A DNA stretch of 12,008 nucleotides from an uncultured Oscillospiraceae bacterium (GTDB lineage Bacteria; Bacillota; Clostridia; Oscillospirales; Oscillospiraceae), in contig CAJURY010000023.1 in assembly GCA_910589155.1 (NCBI GenBank), forward strand, positions 7,304 through 19,311, given 5' to 3'. This document shows positions 1-6,063 of the stretch, piece after piece. The translations under genes and the position numbers were made by a program. Below the pieces are notes generated by a model. It had not been told where the DNA came from. It did not search any database and saw only the letters and a list, made by a program, of their open reading frames with translations. How positions within the stretch are numbered: position 1 is the stretch's first letter; the number at the start of each line of letters is the position of its first letter.

Positions 1-30
1 GCAAACGCGGCGCCCGGCTGGTTATTCGTC
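1..30 (-). terminator. Possible start of a GC-rich terminator hairpin, cut by the window edge
   Basis: Downstream of the ribbon-helix-helix gene the minus strand enters a GC-rich stretch. It shares the 10-mer GCGGCGCCCG (plus 7-16) with the complete hairpin at 720-750 (plus 738-747). This looks like one arm of a similar terminator whose other arm lies outside the window. Only half is visible, so this is a guess. Confidence 0.2.
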
Positions 31-42
31 AAAAGGGAAAAA

Positions 43-249
43 TCACGATTCTTCAGCAGGTACAAATTCCAAATGATCCAGCGCATATTGAAGCGCTGTA
101 CAAATCAGATCGTTTCTGGAACGATCACTTTTCGCCGCTAAATCGCCAAATGCTTCCAAGAGGTCTTTTTCAATTCTGATTGTCGTAACAACATATCGAT
201 CGCCCTTTTTATCCGTTCGCTTAGGCTTAACAACAAACCGGTCAGACAT
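43..249 (-). CDS. Small ribbon-helix-helix (CopG/Arc-like) DNA-binding protein
   Basis: This is a 68-aa protein. A basic N-terminal tail (about residues 1-17, rich in Lys/Arg) is followed by a short beta-strand (YVVTTIRIEKD, about 19-29) and two helices (about 29-40 and 44-60, with SRNDLICTALQYAL). That is the order of a ribbon-helix-helix fold, in which two chains pair through the strand and place it in the DNA major groove. The start is supported by AGAGGTG (minus, 255-261), 5 nt upstream of the ATG. It is divergent from the DUF6809-like gene and shares its AT-rich upstream region, so it may repress itself and that neighbour. The exact family and the target are not known. A bare RHH protein could also be the antitoxin of a lost pair, but no toxin gene is adjacent. 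Confidence 0.7.
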   Translation of the reverse strand: MSDRFVVKPKRTDKKGDRYVVTTIRIEKDLLEAFGDLAAKSDRSRNDLICTALQYALDHLEFVPAEES

Positions 250-281
250 AGAAGCACCTCTTTTACATGAACGTTTTCTTT

Positions 282-287
282 ATTATA
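282..287 (-). promoter_or_regulatory. Candidate -10 box of the ribbon-helix-helix gene
   Basis: The minus strand reads TATAAT here, 33 nt upstream of the start at 249. No good -35 box lies 16-18 nt further upstream (a TTGTCA is only 12 nt away), so the promoter may be weak or activator-dependent. It sits next to the divergent promoter at 299-327. Confidence 0.35.
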
Positions 288-298
288 TGCAATACATC

Positions 299-327
299 TT
301 GACAAATATATATCAAATATTTATAAT
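299..327 (+). promoter_or_regulatory. Consensus sigma-A promoter of the DUF6809-like gene
   Basis: TTGACA (299-304) and TATAAT (322-327) are separated by exactly 17 nt, which is a full consensus housekeeping promoter. Transcription would start near 334 and leave a leader of about 40 nt. The surrounding AT-rich repeats (AATATA-type, 305-360) could hold operator sites for the adjacent RHH protein, but no clear palindrome is visible. Confidence 0.75.
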
Positions 328-374
328 ATAGAATTATAATATATAAATAGAATATATAGTTTAAGAGGTGTACT

Positions 375-704
375 ATGGAATCAATCATTCGCGCTATTTA
401 CAACGGCGAACTTGACGCGGGGGATTTAAGTCAAGGCTACTCGGAAGCCTTTCGCGCTTCCAAAAAAGCCTACTGGGACTATGCCGCCGGCTTTCGCGCA
501 AAGCTGGAACATCTGGCTCCCTCTTTGGCGGAGGAATTTCAGGAAGTTTTGGGCGCCGATCTGGACTATCTTTACTATGAGGATGCGGACATATTCGTAA
601 CGGGCTTTCGCCTGGGGGCGAAGCTGATGATGGAGGTGCTGGACGGTTCTTCTCCGCGGAAAGCTTTTTCTGCGGATCAAGACGAGAAAGAAGCGGACGG
701 TTAG
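375..704 (+). CDS. DUF6809-like small protein of unknown function
   Basis: This is a 109-aa, mostly helical, acidic protein. The opening MESIIRAIYNGEL resembles the start of DUF6809 proteins, a small family common in Clostridia and of unknown function; that assignment is from memory of the family. A central helical stretch (about residues 20-90) contains aromatic and acidic clusters (DLDYLYYEDAD, then FVTGFRLGAKLMMEVL). The C-terminal ~17 residues are charged and probably disordered. There is no signal peptide or membrane segment, so it should be cytoplasmic. The start is supported by AGAGGTG (364-370) just upstream of the ATG and by a consensus promoter at 299-327. Overlapping minus-strand frames in this region are shadows. 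Confidence 0.75.
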   Translation: MESIIRAIYNGELDAGDLSQGYSEAFRASKKAYWDYAAGFRAKLEHLAPSLAEEFQEVLGADLDYLYYEDADIFVTGFRLGAKLMMEVLDGSSPRKAFSADQDEKEADG

Positions 705-708
705 GATT

Positions 709-750
709 AAAAAACACTGAGGCGGGGGGCCCCGTTTGCGGCGCCCGCCT
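709..750 (-). terminator. Rho-independent terminator after the XRE gene
   Basis: A GC-rich hairpin (arms 720-726 and 744-750, 7 bp outer stem, GC-rich interior) is followed on the minus strand by CAGTG and a six-T run (709-714). The T-run is on the minus side only, so it fits termination of the XRE gene that stops at 783. The plus-strand DUF6809-like gene could share the hairpin, but it would lack a T-tract. Confidence 0.5.
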
Positions 751-782
751 ATGATCCGTAGAATTTTCACTCACATTTATTT

Positions 783-1001
783 TTATTTAGGAGGATATGG
801 AGACTTCACATTCGTCAAACCAACGAGATAATCTACGCTAACCTTATAATACTGCGCCAGCTTCACAGCAAGCTCCATAGGCAGCGCTCGCTCTCCACGC
901 TCATATTTAGAATAAAGCGATTGATCGCACAACAAATATTCTGCAACTTCCTGTTGTGTCAAGTCAGAATCTTCTCGCAAGTCGCGAATCCGCAGATACA
1001 T
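783..1001 (-). CDS. XRE/Cro-CI family helix-turn-helix repressor
   Basis: This is a 72-aa, single-domain DNA-binding protein. The HTH_3 layout is clear: IRDLREDSDLTQQEVAEYL (first helices), a recognition helix around CDQSLYSKYERGERALP, then a closing helix and the motif YYKVSVDYLVGLT typical of this family. It acts as a cytoplasmic dimeric repressor. An upstream in-frame ATG exists at 1013. The ATG at 1001 is preferred because GGTGAT, a match to the anti-SD, lies 4 nt before it, while the 1013 start has no site in range. The gene is divergent from the 50-aa ORF, with an inverted repeat between them that it may bind. There is no ligand-binding domain. Confidence 0.88.
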   Translation of the reverse strand: MYLRIRDLREDSDLTQQEVAEYLLCDQSLYSKYERGERALPMELAVKLAQYYKVSVDYLVGLTNVKSPYPPK

Positions 1002-1043
1002 TATCATCACCATGCTAAGAATACATCCAAGCAGACTCTCCTA

Positions 1044-1072
1044 TTTATATTTTGGACTATATGTCCTAAAAT
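1044..1072. promoter_or_regulatory. Divergent promoter region with palindromic operator GGAC-N5-GTCC
   Basis: GGACTATATGTCC (1054-1066) is an inverted repeat flanked by TTT and TAAA, which nearly extend the symmetry. On the plus strand a weak -35 (TTTATA, 1044-1049) and -10 (TAAAAT, 1067-1072), 17 nt apart, bracket it. A repressor bound there would block the polymerase between the two boxes. Such sites are typical of small XRE repressors. The link to the neighbouring XRE protein is inferred from position only. Confidence 0.5.
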
Positions 1073-1092
1073 ATTCTAAAAGAGGTAATGAT

Positions 1093-1245
1093 ATGAGTAA
1101 TTATGAGCAGCAGTATTTCCGTCTTTTCGCTGCAATCGCAAACGCAATAGAGGCTCTTGAATCCAATCACTACATCCTTGCAAAAGAAATTTTGATTTGT
1201 GCTGAGCAAGCAGCAGAGGAGGCCTATCTCGCATCACATAGATAA
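1093..1245 (+). CDS. 50-aa conserved hypothetical protein, divergent from the XRE gene
   Basis: The frame opens further upstream (1012), but the start is placed at 1093, where AGAGGT (1081-1086) lies 6 nt before the ATG and just downstream of the operator region. The 50-aa product is largely helical (YEQQYFRLFAAIANAIEALE, then ILAKEILICAEQAAEEAYL), resembling a two-helix hairpin with an aromatic N-terminus. It has no signal peptide, membrane segment or catalytic motif. I believe similar small proteins occur in Clostridia, but I cannot assign a function. The divergent arrangement suggests it is controlled by the XRE repressor. Confidence 0.65.
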   Translation: MSNYEQQYFRLFAAIANAIEALESNHYILAKEILICAEQAAEEAYLASHR

Positions 1246-1407
1246 GCGCAAATCAACGATCACGCCATCTGGACTATGATCAGAAAAGCTTTCGTAACGG
1301 GCTCGCAATGGCGCCATTCTGGCAAAATCGCGCTGAAAATCGGATTGCAACGGGCGGACGCACAGAGCCTCCCCTACAAACCTTACTGGAAATACGGGCT
1401 AAAATAT
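1246..1407. other. Intergenic stretch without a convincing gene
   Basis: Between the 50-aa gene and the DegV terminator there are about 160 nt with no ribosome-binding site or family-like reading frame. The frames that cross it have no start signal and run into the antisense of degV. Its base composition is closer to coding DNA than to the AT-rich spacers nearby, so it may be decayed sequence or an intergenic repeat. Confidence 0.35.
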
Positions 1408-1442
1408 AAACTGCCCCGCCGCATGATGCAGCGGGGCAGTTT
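1401..1442 (-). terminator. Strong rho-independent terminator after degV
   Basis: A perfect 12-bp inverted repeat (1408-1419 and 1431-1442; core CTGCCCCGC/GCGGGGCAG) is followed on the minus strand by TTTATATTTTAG. It lies 18 nt beyond the DegV stop codon and closes the MarR-alcohol dehydrogenase-aldehyde dehydrogenase-DegV operon. Confidence 0.88.
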
Positions 1443-1460
1443 ACAGTCAAATCGGCAGCT

Positions 1461-2303
1461 TTATACGTTTTCCTTCTTAAAAAACGCGGCGGCAATGGCG
1501 CCGGGGCCAACGTGGGTGCCGATCACGCTGCCAATGGCCGTGGTATTCAGCTCTGTTTTGCTGCTTGCCCACAGCGCTCGGCTATCCTCCATATACTTTT
1601 GCAACAACGTATCGGTCAGACCGGTATAGCCCAAAAGCACAGGCTTTTCAAAATCCACGCCGCCGACTTTTTCAATTTCTGTCACCAGCAGATTGTTCCC
1701 CTGTTTGGAGCCGCGAGCCTTGCCCAGCACCTGAATTTCACCTTCCACCACGGAAAGCACCGGCTTCATATTCAATATGCTTCCGGCAAAGGCCACCGCT
1801 TTGGAAATTCTGCCGCCTTTTTTCAAATATTCCAGAGTATCCACCATGGCAATAATCTGAATTTTTTTCTTCTCCGCTTCCAGCGTTTCCACAATTTTTC
1901 TTGCTTCCATGCCGCTGTCCGCCAGCCGCAGCGCCAGTTCCGCCAAGACCCCTGCGCCGATGGTAACAGAGTCGCTGTCCACCACATAAATATTTTCAAA
2001 GTCTTGCGCCGCGATCACTGCGCTTTGATAGGTGCCGGAGAGCTTGCTGGAAACTGTCAGAACCACGGCGCTGTCCCCTGCCGCCACCTTGGCAAAGGCC
2101 TCCGCAAAAACGGCGGGGGTTGCCTGGCTGGTGGTGGGCAGCACTTCGGATTCAATGAGCTTCTCATAAAACATTTTGTGATTGATGGTTACGCCGTCAA
2201 TGTACGCCTCTTCCCCAAAGTGCAGCGTCAAAGGAGCCACCAGAAGTCTCTCCTTCACGGCGGACGCCGTATCAAAGGTGGAATCCACAATAATTTTTAC
2301 CAT
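1461..2303 (-). CDS. DegV family fatty-acid-binding protein
   Basis: This is a full-length (280 aa) DegV protein. Family members bind a single fatty acid in a cleft between two domains; some (FakB) present it to the kinase FakA for phosphorylation and phospholipid synthesis. Visible family motifs are DST at residues 7-9, TTSQ at 57-60, SSKLSGTYQSA at 85-95, VDTLEYLKKGGRIS at 154-167 and LNMKPVL at 177-183. There is no signal peptide, so it is cytoplasmic. GGAGG lies just upstream of the ATG (minus). It is the last gene of the operon, 16 nt after the aldehyde dehydrogenase, and a strong terminator follows. No fakA is present here, so a FakB role cannot be assigned. Its place beside aldehyde and alcohol dehydrogenases suggests handling of a fatty acid made or used by them, which is inference. 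Confidence 0.93.
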   Translation of the reverse strand: MVKIIVDSTFDTASAVKERLLVAPLTLHFGEEAYIDGVTINHKMFYEKLIESEVLPTTSQATPAVFAEAFAKVAAGDSAVVLTVSSKLSGTYQSAVIAAQDFENIYVVDSDSVTIGAGVLAELALRLADSGMEARKIVETLEAEKKKIQIIAMVDTLEYLKKGGRISKAVAFAGSILNMKPVLSVVEGEIQVLGKARGSKQGNNLLVTEIEKVGGVDFEKPVLLGYTGLTDTLLQKYMEDSRALWASSKTELNTTAIGSVIGTHVGPGAIAAAFFKKENV

Positions 2304-2319
2304 TCTATTTCCTCCAATC

Positions 2320-3693
2320 TCACCGTAAAAACAGTCGCAGCAACTTGCCGTACAGCTTTTTGCGGTAGGGCTGGTAGCGCATTGGCAGATCCAGCCAGGT
2401 TTTCTTGTTCACAATGCTTTTTGTGTGGGAAAAAGCGTCGAAGCCAGCCATCCCATGATACGCGCCCATGCCGCTTTCCCCCACGCCGCCGAAGCCCATT
2501 TCGCTGGTAGCCAGATGAATGATGGTGTCATTGACGCAGCCGCCGCCAAAATTGCACCGAGCCATTACCTGCCGGATCCGCTTTTTATCCTCCGAAAACA
2601 GATAAAGGGCAAGGGGCTTGGGCATTTTGGAGAAGCGCTCAAAAAGCTCGTCATACCTCTGGAAAGTCAAAACCGGCAAAATGGGACCGAAAATTTCCTC
2701 TTGCATCACCCCATCCTCCCAGCTTACGCCACTTAGAACCGCCGGGGCGATTTGCAGGGTCTGTTCATTGGTTTCGCCGCCAAAAATCAGCTTTTTTCTA
2801 TCCAGCAAAGCGCACAGCCTTTTAAAGTGCTTTTCATTGACAATTTTCCCATAATCAGGATTTTCCAGAGACTTTTTACCGTACTGCTTTTCAATTTGCA
2901 GACAGATTTCCCGCAAAAGCGCCTCCTTCACACTTTCATGGCACAGCACATAGTCCGGCGCCACGCAGGTTTGCCCGCAGTTTAAAAATTTGCCGAACAC
3001 AATGCGCTTTGCCGCCAGCTTCAATTTTGCGGTGCCGTCCACAATACAGGGACTTTTACCCCCAAGCTCCAAAACCGCCGGGGTCAGGGTTTCCGCCGTA
3101 TGGCGCAAAACCTCTTTGCCCACGGCCTGGCTGCCGGTAAAAAACACAAAATCAAACTTTTCCTCCAGCAAGGCGGCGTTTTCCTGCCGCCCTCCTGTGA
3201 CAGCCGCCACAAATACAGCCGGAAAGCATTCGCCAAGGAGCTGGGCAATGACGCGGCTTGTGGCGGGAGAGTAGGCGCTGGGCTTGACAATCGCCGTATT
3301 GCCAGCGGCAATGGCGTTGGCCAAGGGGCTGATGGTCAGCAAAAACGGATAATTCCAGGGACTCATAATTAAGACGTTTCCAAGTGGGGACAGCTTTTGG
3401 TAGCTTCTGGAGACGAACTGCGCCAAAGGCGTATGCACCCGGCGCTCTGCGGCAAAACGACGAACGTGCTTTATCATGTAGTGAATCTCCGACAATACCA
3501 GCCCCGTTTCGCACATAAAGCCTTCAAAATCACTTTTTCCCAAATCTTTTTGCAAAGCCGTTTGGATCTCCGCCTGGAATTTTTGTACCCCGGCGTACAG
3601 CTTTTTCAGCATGGCGACGCGAAATTTGACAGGAAGCGTGGCGCCGCTTCTGAAATAATGCCGCTGGCCCTCCAAAATTTCATGGATGTTCAT
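2320..3693 (-). CDS. NAD(P)-dependent aldehyde dehydrogenase (class 3-like)
   Basis: This 457-aa enzyme oxidises an aldehyde to the carboxylic acid with NAD(P)+. Visible motifs are SPWNYP (111-116, the conserved Asn at 114), KPSA (137-140), FFTGS (184-188), LELGGKSP with the general-base Glu at 209, NCGQTCVAPDY with the nucleophile Cys at 243, EEIFGP (332-337), and the class-3 C-terminal signature around GFGGVGESGMGAYHG. All catalytic residues are present. The length of about 455 residues and the C-terminal basic tail (RYQPYRKKLYGKLLRLFLR) fit the class 3 family, which includes fatty and medium-chain aldehyde dehydrogenases. The tail may bind membranes. The start lies 3 nt beyond the alcohol dehydrogenase stop, with GGAG inside that gene's end, so translation is probably coupled. 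The substrate is not shown by sequence. Confidence 0.93.
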   Translation of the reverse strand: MNIHEILEGQRHYFRSGATLPVKFRVAMLKKLYAGVQKFQAEIQTALQKDLGKSDFEGFMCETGLVLSEIHYMIKHVRRFAAERRVHTPLAQFVSRSYQKLSPLGNVLIMSPWNYPFLLTISPLANAIAAGNTAIVKPSAYSPATSRVIAQLLGECFPAVFVAAVTGGRQENAALLEEKFDFVFFTGSQAVGKEVLRHTAETLTPAVLELGGKSPCIVDGTAKLKLAAKRIVFGKFLNCGQTCVAPDYVLCHESVKEALLREICLQIEKQYGKKSLENPDYGKIVNEKHFKRLCALLDRKKLIFGGETNEQTLQIAPAVLSGVSWEDGVMQEEIFGPILPVLTFQRYDELFERFSKMPKPLALYLFSEDKKRIRQVMARCNFGGGCVNDTIIHLATSEMGFGGVGESGMGAYHGMAGFDAFSHTKSIVNKKTWLDLPMRYQPYRKKLYGKLLRLFLR

Positions 3694-3696
3694 GCT

Positions 3697-4902
3697 TTAA
3701 CTCCAATCTGCGACTTTTTCATAAAACCGCTCCAGTTCCCTTGCGCACATCAGCACTGGCACCGGATACAAAGGATTGGCTTCCTTTGCGGCGTGCCGCG
3801 CCATTTGGGGTATGTCCATTTGGCGGATTCCCGGTAGCTTTTCAGGAATTTGCATCCTCCGGTTCATCTCCCGAATGGCCTGAATAAACGCCTTCGCCCC
3901 TTTCGCATGGTCGTCCGCCTCAACGCATACTCCGGCGGCAACACCAAGGGCGTGGAGCTTCCGATGGGCGGCTTTGCCGTAGGCCTCCAGCACAATGGGC
4001 ATCAAAACCGCGTTGGCCAGCCCATGTGGCGTATTATATTGCCCACCCAGAGAATGCGCCACAGCATGAATATAGCCCACGTAGGACTTTGAAAAGGCGA
4101 TTCCTGCCAGATACGCTGCTTGCAGCATATTTTCTCTGGCCTTCCGGTTGGTTCCCTCCTGATAGGCAAGCTCAAGATTTGCAAAAATCAGCCGCACCGC
4201 CTCTAAAGATAGTCTTCTGGTCTGTATGCTGGTAGAATTGCCGATAAACGCTTCCACCGCGTGCGTCAGCGCGTCCATGCCGGTGGTAGCTGTAAGCTGA
4301 GGCGGCAGCGTATATGTAACCGATGGATCCAGCACCGCGTACCGGGGAATCAGGGTAAAATCATTCATGGTGTATTTATGCTTTTTCTCGCTGTCGGTAA
4401 TCACAGCGGTAATGGTAGCTTCGCTGCCGGTGCCCGCCGTGGTGGGAATGGCAATCAGCACGGGAACGCGCCGCAGCACCCGCAGCAGACCCTTGAGCTG
4501 TCCCAGCGTCTTATGGGGATACGCAATCCGCGCCCCTACTGCCTTGGCGCAGTCCATGGACGAACCGCCGCCGAAAGCGATCAGCCCTTGACAGCCCTGT
4601 TCCTGATACAATTTGACCGCCGCTTCCACATTGTGTACCGTGGGGTTGGCGCAGGTACCGTCGTATACAGCGCAGCGAATCCCCGCCTGGCACAGCGCCC
4701 CTTCCAAATGCGCTGTCGCCTTGGCGCCACGCAGACCGCGATCTGTGACCAGGAGCACAGATTGCAGCTTCTTTTGCTGGAGCAGCAGAGGAACATCCGT
4801 AATATTCGCCAGCTTTTCCGGCTCCCGGTACGGAAGAGCCGGCAGCGCCAGGTGAAAGGCAAATTGATAAACCCGGCAAAACCCTCGAAAAACGAAATTC
4901 AT
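3697..4902 (-). CDS. Iron-containing (group III) alcohol dehydrogenase
   Basis: This 401-aa oxidoreductase interconverts an alcohol and an aldehyde or ketone with NAD(P)(H). The nucleotide-binding motif FGGGSSMDCAK is at 110-120, IPTTAGTGSEAT at 152-163, and the metal ligands are Asp210 and His214 (GMDALTHAVEAF), His279 (GYIHAVAH) and His293 (NTPHG), in the spacing of E. coli FucO. All ligands are present. The start overlaps the MarR stop in an ATGA junction (4899-4902). The nearest AGGAGG lies 13 nt before the ATG, and CGAGG/CCTCG (4906-4910 and 4919-4923) could fold over it; ribosomes ending MarR translation would then open the site. Together with the aldehyde dehydrogenase it could run alcohol -> aldehyde -> acid or the reverse. 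The substrate is unknown. Confidence 0.93.
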   Translation of the reverse strand: MNFVFRGFCRVYQFAFHLALPALPYREPEKLANITDVPLLLQQKKLQSVLLVTDRGLRGAKATAHLEGALCQAGIRCAVYDGTCANPTVHNVEAAVKLYQEQGCQGLIAFGGGSSMDCAKAVGARIAYPHKTLGQLKGLLRVLRRVPVLIAIPTTAGTGSEATITAVITDSEKKHKYTMNDFTLIPRYAVLDPSVTYTLPPQLTATTGMDALTHAVEAFIGNSTSIQTRRLSLEAVRLIFANLELAYQEGTNRKARENMLQAAYLAGIAFSKSYVGYIHAVAHSLGGQYNTPHGLANAVLMPIVLEAYGKAAHRKLHALGVAAGVCVEADDHAKGAKAFIQAIREMNRRMQIPEKLPGIRQMDIPQMARHAAKEANPLYPVPVLMCARELERFYEKVADWS

Positions 4903-5354
4903 GGCCGAGGAAGTCCCTCCTCGCTGATTTTTTTCAAATTGGCGGCAATGGACGACAGCGCCTCATAAAACGCCGTCCGCTGGGCTTCTGTAAGATCCTT
5001 TCCCGCCAGCTCCACTGCCAGGCTCGCCCGCTTTTGCACATGCAAAGCGGCTTCTTTTCCCTGCTCAGTCAGCTTAAACACCCCGCCGTATTGCTTTTGA
5101 TAAATCCCTTCCTTCACAACCATACCCTTTTTCTCCAAAATGCCCATCATTCTGGAAACATCGGATTTGTCCTTACCGCAAAGCTCGCAAAGCTGCGGCG
5201 CGGTAACCCCCGTCGGCTCGTGGGACATCGCCAATAAATAGACGCAATGGGGGCCTTTCAGCTTATATTTTCCCATCTCGTCTGCGGTAATTTTGTGCCA
5301 GTAGCGGGAAAGGGCAAATATTCCATAGGTGAACCGCTCAAACCGTTCAAACAT
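4899..5354 (-). CDS. MarR family transcriptional regulator
   Basis: This 151-aa dimeric winged-helix repressor is first in its operon. The central wHTH is visible: GVTAPQLCELCGKDKSDVSRMMGILEKKG (helix-turn-helix, about residues 49-77) followed by a wing-like stretch and the conserved KLTEQGKEAA. The N- and C-terminal helices form the usual dimer interface. ATG codons occur at 5360 and 5354. The one at 5354 is chosen because AGGAGG is 6 nt upstream of it, whereas it abuts the 5360 ATG directly. The promoter carries two matching inverted repeats (5374-5387 and 5411-5424), as expected for autorepression. MarR proteins usually release DNA on binding small lipophilic or phenolic ligands; here the ligand may be a substrate of the operon's enzymes (inference). 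Confidence 0.92.
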   Translation of the reverse strand: MFERFERFTYGIFALSRYWHKITADEMGKYKLKGPHCVYLLAMSHEPTGVTAPQLCELCGKDKSDVSRMMGILEKKGMVVKEGIYQKQYGGVFKLTEQGKEAALHVQKRASLAVELAGKDLTEAQRTAFYEALSSIAANLKKISEEGLPRP

Positions 5355-5373
5355 CCCCATCCTCCTCTCAAAT

Positions 5374-5424
5374 GTTGCATCTTCAACTTCTCAGACTATA
5401 CCACAAAGATGTTGAAATGTCAAC
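5374..5424 (-). promoter_or_regulatory. MarR operon promoter with two operator-like inverted repeats
   Basis: On the minus strand TTGACA (5418-5423) and TATAGT (5395-5400) are 17 nt apart. Two related 14-bp inverted repeats flank them: GTTGAAATGTCAAC (5411-5424) over the -35, and GTTGCATCTTCAAC (5374-5387) at the likely transcription start. Both are preceded by AT and followed by TTCT on the plus strand, and their starts are 37 bp apart. The layout is typical of an autoregulated MarR promoter. Confidence 0.85.
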
Positions 5425-5433
5425 TTCTGTTTT

Positions 5434-5470
5434 TAAAAAAACAGCGCCCAATTGCTCGTCGCAATTTGGC
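5434..5470 (-). terminator. Rho-independent terminator closing the toxin-immunity array
   Basis: Arms 5446-5455 and 5461-5470 form a 10-bp stem with one mismatch and a 5-nt loop. It is followed on the minus strand by GCTG and a seven-T run (5435-5441). It ends transcription coming from the Rhs array just before the MarR promoter, insulating the two units. Confidence 0.75.
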
Positions 5471-5552
5471 TTTGGGTTGCCAGTCAGCGTTGCTATGCTC
5501 TGTAAATTTGCCTTATAATTATCAAAAAAACATTTGCAGCCACATGAAATAT

Positions 5553-5870
5553 TTAGCTGTTATCTATTACCGTCCAGTTAAAATGCTCCAGAAAGTCATG
5601 GTAACATTCCTCGCAAATCCAAACCTTGGAAATAGGGTCATAGTACGCATTTTCTGGATGTGCTGGATCTTTATCAAAAACATTCCAACAAAACTCACAC
5701 TGTGTAAAATCCTCAAAGCAAATTTCTCTGGAAAATTTTCGGTATTGCAGTTGTTTATTTAGTAAGTATCCTTCTTGCCCCATAATTCTCCAATCCTCGC
5801 GCCATGTTCCCTTAAACTGCTCTTGGTCTGGCAGCCACCATTTTTCCTTCTTTTTCTTTGTTTCTTCCAT
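5553..5870 (-). CDS. Small zinc-ribbon-like protein, candidate immunity protein (distal cassette)
   Basis: This 105-aa soluble protein has two CxxC pairs, C58/C61 (CEFC) and C86/C89 (CEEC), likely to hold one zinc ion. Its N-terminus is Lys-rich and Trp-rich (KKKKEKWW). AGGAGA lies 7 nt before the ATG. It is the last gene of the minus-strand toxin array, and a terminator follows about 80 nt downstream. A short open frame resembling a protein tail ends 13 nt before it, the spacing seen for toxin-immunity pairs here. The immunity role is inferred from position, small size and array context. I do not recognise the family, and a stray regulator is possible. Confidence 0.6.
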   Translation of the reverse strand: MEETKKKKEKWWLPDQEQFKGTWREDWRIMGQEGYLLNKQLQYRKFSREICFEDFTQCEFCWNVFDKDPAHPENAYYDPISKVWICEECYHDFLEHFNWTVIDNS

Positions 5871-5883
5871 AATCTATTCTCCT

Positions 5884-6063
5884 CTACATTCTCTGCATCG
5901 TTATACCACAAGGGCGTTTCACAGGTTTTTGAATCGCCCTTTTATGTGGCATATATGCTTCTGGCTTTGGAACTACACTTCCATCAGGGAATACTCGCCA
6001 ATCGTTTATACCGCTACCTCGAAGCAACGGCCAGCGGAATCGTTGTTCGTTTTCTACGGGAAT
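5884..6063 (-). pseudogene. Possible toxin C-terminal remnant before the 105-aa gene
   Basis: This is a 59-codon open frame with no start codon near its beginning. It directly follows, in frame, the stop codon of the 158-aa-frame gene (6064-6066). The translation contains protein-like sequence such as NDWRVFPDGSVVPKPEAY (residues 20-37). It ends with TAG 13 nt before the ATG of the 105-aa gene, whose SD overlaps the tail. This fits the 3' scrap of a toxin that once paired with that gene. The family is not recognised, and no Rhs core is left in front of it. Confidence 0.35.

Noticed and set aside
426..774. Two minus-strand frames over the DUF6809-like gene
   Set aside because: Both are Arg/Pro-rich shadow translations; the plus-strand gene has a consensus promoter and SD.
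1512..2510. Long plus-strand open frame opposite degV and the aldehyde dehydrogenase
   Set aside because: Its translation is His/Arg/Phe-rich, low-complexity sequence typical of the antisense of a GC-rich gene. It has no SD, and the opposite strand codes for clear family members.
4261..4968. Plus-strand 235-codon frame opposite the alcohol dehydrogenase
   Set aside because: It is antisense to an enzyme with all metal ligands present, and the translation has no protein-like motifs.
5906..5949. Hairpin AAGGGCG...CGCCCTT as a terminator
   Set aside because: The arms pair, but no T-run follows on the minus strand where the genes lie. It falls inside an open frame and would cut off the following gene. 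A plus-strand role has no gene to serve.
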